A stretch of 10,384 nucleotides of DNA from Deltaproteobacteria bacterium (GTDB lineage Bacteria > Desulfobacterota_E > Deferrimicrobia > Deferrimicrobiales > Deferrimicrobiaceae): NCBI GenBank assembly GCA_023489025.1, contig JAMDCN010000139.1, forward strand, positions 1 through 10,384. The letters are read 5' to 3'. The stretch's first letter is position 1. Each line of letters opens with the position of its first letter. This document shows positions 6,244 to 10,384 of the stretch, in pieces. Position numbers and translations under genes: made by a program. Under the pieces are notes generated by a model that did no database searches, had not been told where the DNA came from, and worked only from the letters and a program-made list of their open reading frames with translations.

Positions 6244-6762
6244 TTGAGGATCGTTTCGGCCGTCCGTCCCTTCCTGTCGGTTCTTTTCCTGTCGGCGCTT
6301 CCCCTCCTTCTCCATCCGGCGTTTTCGGCGCCGCCTCCCCCCGTGAACCCGCACGGCTACTTCCGGGAGCCCGCGCAGTGCCCCAGGTGCCACCTCTACA
6401 CGGATTCGAAGTTGGATCCCGGACGGTTCTCCACCTCTTCCGTCGATTTTTGCCTGGAATGCCACCTGGCCGAGGAACGGGGGCGAACCCATCCGCTGAA
6501 GGTTCACCCGGGCAGCAAGGTCCGTGAGGTGAAGATTCCGCCGGAATTCCGCCTGGGCGACGGCGAGCACATCGTCTGCCTCACCTGCCACTCCGCCCAT
6601 GGCTCTTACGTGTCGAACGTCAGGGCGTTCGCCGAGCAAAGGCCGATGAATGTCGACGGGGCGGACGCTTCCCCGTATTACAAGACGTTCTTCCTGCGCC
6701 GCTCGAACCCCGCGGGCGAGGGGTTCGAAGCGCTGTGCGGCGGGTGCCACCGGACGCCATGA
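6244..6762 (+). CDS. Secreted tetrahaem c-type cytochrome
   Basis: The 172-residue product has a typical signal peptide: Arg near the start, a hydrophobic core at about 9-24, and probable cleavage after AFSA (29). It should be exported to the periplasm and loaded with four c-type haems at CPRCH (46-50), CLECH (70-74), CLTCH (112-116) and CGGCH (165-169). The CLTCHSAHG segment resembles the paired-haem modules of NrfB/DmsE-like electron carriers. H37, H83, H88 and H119 are candidate distal ligands. The TTG start follows a GGGTGAG and places the signal peptide correctly; in-frame ATG 6190 and GTG 6217 would give an awkward N-terminal extension. Its TGA overlaps the ATG of the next gene (ATGA), so it is tightly coupled to the two membrane proteins. 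Its probable role is periplasmic electron transfer or redox sensing. Haem binding is firm; the start is less so. Confidence 0.85.
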   Translation: MRIVSAVRPFLSVLFLSALPLLLHPAFSAPPPPVNPHGYFREPAQCPRCHLYTDSKLDPGRFSTSSVDFCLECHLAEERGRTHPLKVHPGSKVREVKIPPEFRLGDGEHIVCLTCHSAHGSYVSNVRAFAEQRPMNVDGADASPYYKTFFLRRSNPAGEGFEALCGGCHRTP

Positions 6763-7313
6763 GTCCCCACGCATCTCGAAAATTCACAAGGAAAACCGTT
6801 TTCGTGAACCCGCGGTTCCAGGGGGGGGTTGCGCTGCGCTTTGCCGCCGTCGTGTCCGCCGGCGGCGCGCTTTTCGGTTTGTCCTTCTACTATTGCGCCA
6901 GGGCCGCGCTCCGGGTCGCGTCCCTGCAAGGGCACTTCCACTTCCTGTCGCCGTACGAGATCGTCGGCGATGCGTTGGTCCGGCACGTGGCGGTCCTGTC
7001 CGCCGGCGTGATGGCCGCGAGCCTTCTCGTGCTGCTTCTCCTGGTCCGGAAGGTCCGCGGAGGGATCGGCAGGCTCGTGGAATCCTTCCTGATTTCGGCG
7101 GAGGGGAACCTGTCCGCCCCCACGGAGGCGCCGGGGCTGTCGGGAATAACGGACCTCGACGGGAAGATCGACTCGGCCCGCTCCCGGACCCTCTCGCAGA
7201 TCCGCACGGTCCGGGAAGAGGCGGAATTCCTCCGGAGCGAGCCGCTCTCCGAGGAGGAATTCGCGAAGCGATGGGATGCGCTCAAAGCCGCCATCCGGAA
7301 GGTCGCCCCGTGA
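6759..7313 (+). CDS. Two-helix membrane protein with HAMP-like tail (first of a pair)
   Basis: The 184-residue protein has a basic cytoplasmic N-terminus, a membrane helix at about 24-48 (with AGGALFGLSFYY at 34-45), a short periplasmic segment (about 50-74) and a second helix at about 76-97. After VRKVRGG comes a cytoplasmic amphipathic tail like a HAMP domain and coiled coil. It stops with no kinase, chemotaxis or cyclase output domain. The topology is that of a sensor without an effector. It is paralogous to the next gene product. The ATG overlaps the cytochrome stop by 4 bp and has no strong ribosome site; its own stop overlaps the next start by 4 bp (GTGA). It probably lies in the inner membrane, where its small periplasmic part could contact the cytochrome. 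Function is inferred only. Confidence 0.75.
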   Translation: MSPHASRKFTRKTVFVNPRFQGGVALRFAAVVSAGGALFGLSFYYCARAALRVASLQGHFHFLSPYEIVGDALVRHVAVLSAGVMAASLLVLLLLVRKVRGGIGRLVESFLISAEGNLSAPTEAPGLSGITDLDGKIDSARSRTLSQIRTVREEAEFLRSEPLSEEEFAKRWDALKAAIRKVAP

Positions 7314-7867
7314 GCTCCGGTATTGTCCGCAAGGGGAGGCGCGCCGAGGAGAGGGCCCACGCCGGTCGGTTCGCGATGCAGTTGCTGCTGGTCATCGGAG
7401 CCGGGGGAGGGCTTCTCTTCCTGGCCTTCTATCTCATTTTCATCCAGCCCCTTCCGGGCACGTACGCCAGCGTGTATTTCGCCCTCCGCGACCTGTCCGC
7501 CTTCCTGGTTCCCATCCTGGTCTTTTCCCTGCTGGCCTACGTCCTGGTCGTGAGCGGGGTGATCGCCCTCCTCTCCGGCTACTCCTTCCACAAGATCGCG
7601 GGCCCCCTCTACCGGATGGAGCGGGCGATGGAGAACTATGAATCGGGACATGCCGTCAAGGCGGTGTTCCTCCGGGAGGGGGACCAGCTGGTCGCTCTCG
7701 CCCAGGCGTATAACGGGTTCGTCGCGCGCCTGCGGGAGGACCGCAAGGAGTGGCTGTCCGCGATGGAGCACGCGGAGCGGCTCTGTCTGCAGGACAAGGC
7801 CACCTGCCGCGCCGAGATGGGAGAAGCCCTTGCCCGGCTCTCGGAACTGCTTTCCCGGTACCGGTGA
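7310..7867 (+). CDS. Two-helix membrane protein with HAMP-like domain (second of a pair)
   Basis: The 185-residue protein has a basic N-terminus, membrane helices at about 22-46 and 64-89, and a short periplasmic loop between them. A well-formed HAMP-like segment follows, starting SFHKIAGPLYRMERAMENYE (92-111); the IAGPLYR signature recurs in HAMP-type sensors of anaerobic proteobacteria. The tail (120-185) is a charged helix with two cysteines (C159, C166) and no catalytic domain. Its first helix (AGGGLLFLAFYL, 31-42) closely matches that of the preceding protein, so the two probably arose by duplication and may form a heterodimer. The GTG start at 7310 has GGAAGG at 7297-7302. Its TGA shares one base with the ATG of the transporter gene. 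A regulatory or subunit role for that transporter is plausible but unproven. Confidence 0.75.
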   Translation: MSSGIVRKGRRAEERAHAGRFAMQLLLVIGAGGGLLFLAFYLIFIQPLPGTYASVYFALRDLSAFLVPILVFSLLAYVLVVSGVIALLSGYSFHKIAGPLYRMERAMENYESGHAVKAVFLREGDQLVALAQAYNGFVARLREDRKEWLSAMEHAERLCLQDKATCRAEMGEALARLSELLSRYR

Positions 7868-9843
7868 TGGAAAACGCCTCCTTCTACCAGCGCGCCAAAC
7901 GGCTGCTTTTCGGAGCCCCCCGGGACCTGTTCGATCCCAAGATCTTCCACAAGGTTTCCCTGATCGCGTTTTTCGCGCTCGTTGGGCTGGGCGCGGACGG
8001 GATCTCCTCCTCCTCCTACGGGCCGGAGGAGGCCTACCTTGCCCTCGGGGGCCACACGGTCCTCGCGATCTTCGTCGCCATGGCCACGGTGGTGACGGTC
8101 TTCATCATCTCGGGGAGCTACGCCCAGATCATCGAGGCGTTCCCCTCCGGAGGGGGCGGGTACATCGTCGCCTCCAAGCTCCTGGGGGCAAGAGCGGGGG
8201 TGGTGTCCGGCTCGGCGCTCGTCATCGACTACGTCCTGACGATCACGATCTCCATCGCCTCCGGCGCGGATGCCCTGTTCAGCTTCCTCCCGCTGCACTG
8301 GCAGTCCTACAAGTTCGGCTTCATCGCCTTCATCCTCCTGCTCCTCATATGGCTCAACCTGAGAGGCGTGAAGGAGTCCGTCGTGGTCCTTACCCCCATT
8401 TTCATGGCCTTCCTGCTCAGCCACGTCCCGCTCGTCCTCTACGCGGTCCTGCGCCACGTGCCGGAGCTGCCCGCGGTGGGCGCCCGGGTGTCCACCGAAC
8501 TCTCCTCCACGGTGAAGCAGCTCGGCTGGGTGGGGCTGGGGGCGCTCCTGATGCGCGCCTACTCGATGGGCGCCGGGACGTACACGGGGATCGAGGCGGT
8601 CAGCAACTCGATGCCGACGCTCCGCGAGCCCCGCGTGCACACGGGGAAGAAGGCGATGTTGTACATGGCGCTCTCCCTCTCCTTCATCGCCGGGGGGATC
8701 ATCCTGGGGTACGTCCTCAATGGGGTGGCGCCCACCCAGGGAAAGACGCTCAACGCCGTCCTGTTCGAAACGTTGTTGGGGGGCATCTGGCCGGGCCGAG
8801 CGGGCCTCGCGGTCGTTGCGTTCGTCCTTCTCTCGGAGGCGGCGCTCCTGTTCGTCGCGGCGCAGACCGGGTTCATCGACGGCCCTCAGGTCCTCTCGAA
8901 CATGGCGATCGACTCCTACGTGCCCCACCGGTTTGCGCACCTCTCCGAGCGGCTGGTGCGGAAGTACGGCGTCTATTTCATGGGAGTCATGGCGTTCCTC
9001 ATGCTCTTCATCACGGGCGGCTCCGTGAGGTACCTCGTCGTCATGTACTCGATCAACGTCTTCCTCACCTTCAGCCTCTCGCAGTTCGGGATGGTCATCC
9101 ACTGGTGGAAGGACCGCGAGAAGGAAAAGGGATGGGCGCTCAAGCTCGCCATGAACGGTGTGGGGTTCCTGTTGACCGCGTCCATCCTCTGCTTCACGGT
9201 GTGGGTCAAATTCCCCGAGGGAGGTTGGATCACCCTGCTCATCACGGGCACCTTCATCGCGCTGTGCTTCCTGGTCCGGGGCCACTACCGGACGGCGCAG
9301 CAGGCCCTGCGGAGGCTGGACGAACTCCTGCTGCAGCTTCCCCCGGTGACGGTTTCGGCCCACCAGGAGCCGATGCTGCGCCGCGTCGCCCCCACGGCCG
9401 CCATCATGGTGTCCGGCTACAACGGGCTCGGGATGCACGTCTTCTTCTCGGTCATCCGGTCGTTCCCCGGGACCTTCCGGAATTTCATCTTCCTCTCGGC
9501 GGGGGTCGTGGACAGCACCGTTTTCAAGGGCGCGGAGGAGGTGGTGAACCTCGGGGCGGACCTGAAGAAACAGCTCCTGAATTACGAGGAGTTCGTCAAG
9601 GGGCACGGGTATTACGCGGAGGCGCGCAGCGAAGTGGGCACGGACGTCATCGAGATCATCGGCCACCTCGCCGAAGGGGCGGCCAAGGACTTCCCCAACA
9701 TCGTCTTCTTCTCGGGCCAGCTCGTCTTCCAGGAGGAGAACTTCGTCACGCGCCTGCTCCACAACCAGACCGCGTTCCTCGCCCAGAAAAAGCTGGTCTT
9801 TTCCGGGCTGCCGATGATCATCCTTCCGGTCCGGGTGCTCTGA
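7867..9843 (+). CDS. APC-superfamily transporter with KUP-like cytosolic C-terminal domain
   Basis: The 658-residue inner-membrane protein has about 12 hydrophobic helices between 28 and 472, then a cytosolic domain (about 505-658). The membrane part shows APC-superfamily features: GLGADGISSSSYGPEEAYLA (40-59) in the first broken helix, FPSGGGGYIVASKLLG (92-107), and DYVLTITISIASG (121-133). It resembles KimA-type potassium importers and KUP/amino-acid permeases. The C-terminal domain begins APTAAIMVSGYNGLGMHVFF and ends VFSGLPMIILPVRVL, like the soluble tail of KUP potassium transporters. I therefore favour potassium over amino acids as substrate, without certainty. The ATG overlaps the preceding TGA by one base and has no good ribosome site, so translation depends on the upstream gene. 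Length is longer than a plain permease (about 450-500) because of the added domain. Confidence 0.8.
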   Translation: MENASFYQRAKRLLFGAPRDLFDPKIFHKVSLIAFFALVGLGADGISSSSYGPEEAYLALGGHTVLAIFVAMATVVTVFIISGSYAQIIEAFPSGGGGYIVASKLLGARAGVVSGSALVIDYVLTITISIASGADALFSFLPLHWQSYKFGFIAFILLLLIWLNLRGVKESVVVLTPIFMAFLLSHVPLVLYAVLRHVPELPAVGARVSTELSSTVKQLGWVGLGALLMRAYSMGAGTYTGIEAVSNSMPTLREPRVHTGKKAMLYMALSLSFIAGGIILGYVLNGVAPTQGKTLNAVLFETLLGGIWPGRAGLAVVAFVLLSEAALLFVAAQTGFIDGPQVLSNMAIDSYVPHRFAHLSERLVRKYGVYFMGVMAFLMLFITGGSVRYLVVMYSINVFLTFSLSQFGMVIHWWKDREKEKGWALKLAMNGVGFLLTASILCFTVWVKFPEGGWITLLITGTFIALCFLVRGHYRTAQQALRRLDELLLQLPPVTVSAHQEPMLRRVAPTAAIMVSGYNGLGMHVFFSVIRSFPGTFRNFIFLSAGVVDSTVFKGAEEVVNLGADLKKQLLNYEEFVKGHGYYAEARSEVGTDVIEIIGHLAEGAAKDFPNIVFFSGQLVFQEENFVTRLLHNQTAFLAQKKLVFSGLPMIILPVRVL

Positions 9844-9856
9844 CCGTCCCGCCGCG

Positions 9857-9868
9857 TTTCCCGGGAAA
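9857..9868. repeat. 12-bp palindrome after the transporter gene
   Basis: TTTCCCGGGAAA is a perfect palindrome, nested inside CCGTCC (9844-9849) and GGACGG (9877-9882), which also pair. There is no T tract, so it is not a canonical terminator. It may still fold at the 3' end of the operon transcript. Confidence 0.35.
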
Positions 9869-9905
9869 ATCGGGGAGGACGGCTCCGGCCTGTTGACCCG
9901 CCGGG

Positions 9906-9935
9906 TTGAATTCTGCGAAGATGGTTTCGTATAAA
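9906..9935 (+). promoter_or_regulatory. Sigma70-type promoter of the PA2779-family gene
   Basis: TTGAAT (9906-9911) and TATAAA (9930-9935) are separated by 18 bp. The expected start point near 9942 leaves a leader of about 30 nt with a strong ribosome site. The region is locally AT-rich compared with its surroundings. An 11-bp near-palindrome, ACCCG-C-CGGGT (9896-9906), touches the -35 box and could be an operator. Confidence 0.6.
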
Positions 9936-9972
9936 AGATTAAGGGATTACATTCTTTCGAGGGGGAGGAGCA

Positions 9973-10377
9973 ATGACATCCATTCGGAAGGCGGGTTGGT
10001 TTCTTGTGTTGGCCCTGTTGTTGGCGGGGTGGATGGGCGCGCTGGGGTCCCTCCAGGGAGTGGCCGAGGCCGGCGTGATCGCTTCCCGCGGAACGGGAGC
10101 AGGCGATCTCCGGGCGGCGGACGCCGCCAGGGTGCAGGCGTTCCTGGAACGGAAGGTCGTCCTGCAGAAGCTGGTGGATTACGGCGTTTCCCCGGAGGAG
10201 GCGATGGCCAAGATGCGCTCGATGAGCGACAGCGACCTGCACCGGCTCGCTTCGCTGACCGACCGCGTGGCGGCGGGGGCGGACGATGGGCTGGGATTGC
10301 TGATCGGAGCGGCGATTCTGATCATTCTCATCATCGTCATCTTCAAACTCATGAACAAGGAAATCGTCGTACGTTGA
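9973..10377 (+). CDS. PA2779-family small membrane protein
   Basis: The 134-residue protein matches my recollection of the PA2779 family. It has a signal peptide with hydrophobic core at about 9-28 and likely cleavage after AEA (33), and a central soluble block with the family-typical RVQAFLERKVVLQKLVDYGV (53-72). SPEEAMAKMRSMSDSDLHRL (73-92) continues that block, and a C-terminal membrane helix follows at about 107-126 with a short basic tail. It should be anchored in the inner membrane facing the periplasm. Family members commonly sit beside a PA2778-type cysteine peptidase; none fits here, and the window ends just after the stop codon. The molecular role is not established. The ATG follows GGGAGGAG and has its own promoter, separating it from the transporter operon. 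Confidence 0.8.
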   Translation: MTSIRKAGWFLVLALLLAGWMGALGSLQGVAEAGVIASRGTGAGDLRAADAARVQAFLERKVVLQKLVDYGVSPEEAMAKMRSMSDSDLHRLASLTDRVAAGADDGLGLLIGAAILIILIIVIFKLMNKEIVVR

Positions 10378-10384
10378 CGGCCGG

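Noticed and set aside
7638..9896. Long plus-strand open frame in another phase over the transporter
   Set aside because: Gly/Arg/Pro-rich low-complexity product without recognisable motifs; the transporter frame explains the region.
7636..10242. Very long open frame (about 868 codons) on the minus strand, antisense to the transporter
   Set aside because: It has extreme Arg/Glu/His/Asp composition with no domains, and lies opposite a gene with clear membrane helices and family motifs; it is a by-product of GC-rich codon use.

Overview
The window is GC-rich, densely coded chromosomal DNA from a Gram-negative bacterium. A multihaem c-type cytochrome, a heptosyltransferase-like GT9 enzyme, a PA2779-type protein and HAMP-like membrane proteins together suggest a Desulfobacterota / Desulfuromonadia-like organism or a related anaerobic metal reducer. 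That placement is inference from gene content. No rRNA, tRNA, CRISPR array or insertion sequence was recognised.

Left part (1-3991): surface-glycan synthesis. Two plus-strand genes encode a GT-D-fold (DUF1792-like) glycosyltransferase and a CgeB-like GT-B glycosyltransferase. They converge, with only 9 bp between stop codons, on two minus-strand genes for a GT9 (heptosyltransferase-like) enzyme and a putative sugar O-methyltransferase. The four probably build and methylate an LPS, O-antigen or capsule-like glycan.

Middle part (4071-6117): a minus-strand crotonase of the PaaG/isomerase type has a GTG start. Diverging from it is a two-gene plus-strand unit: an unrecognised protein with three N-terminal cysteines, whose ATG sits where a leaderless transcript would begin, and a GNAT N-acetyltransferase. 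The unit ends in a structured 3' region and a strong intrinsic terminator.

Right part (6119-9843): the most interesting block. Four plus-strand genes overlap by 4, 4 and 1 bp: a secreted tetrahaem cytochrome c, two small paralogous two-helix membrane proteins with HAMP-like tails and no output domain, and a large APC-superfamily transporter with a KUP-like cytosolic C-terminal domain. The arrangement suggests a redox-sensing membrane module coupled to ion or amino-acid transport; this is inference. A perfect 12-bp inverted repeat lies upstream.

Right edge (9906-10377): a clear sigma70-type promoter drives a PA2779-family small membrane protein. Its usual cysteine-peptidase partner, if present, would lie just outside the window.
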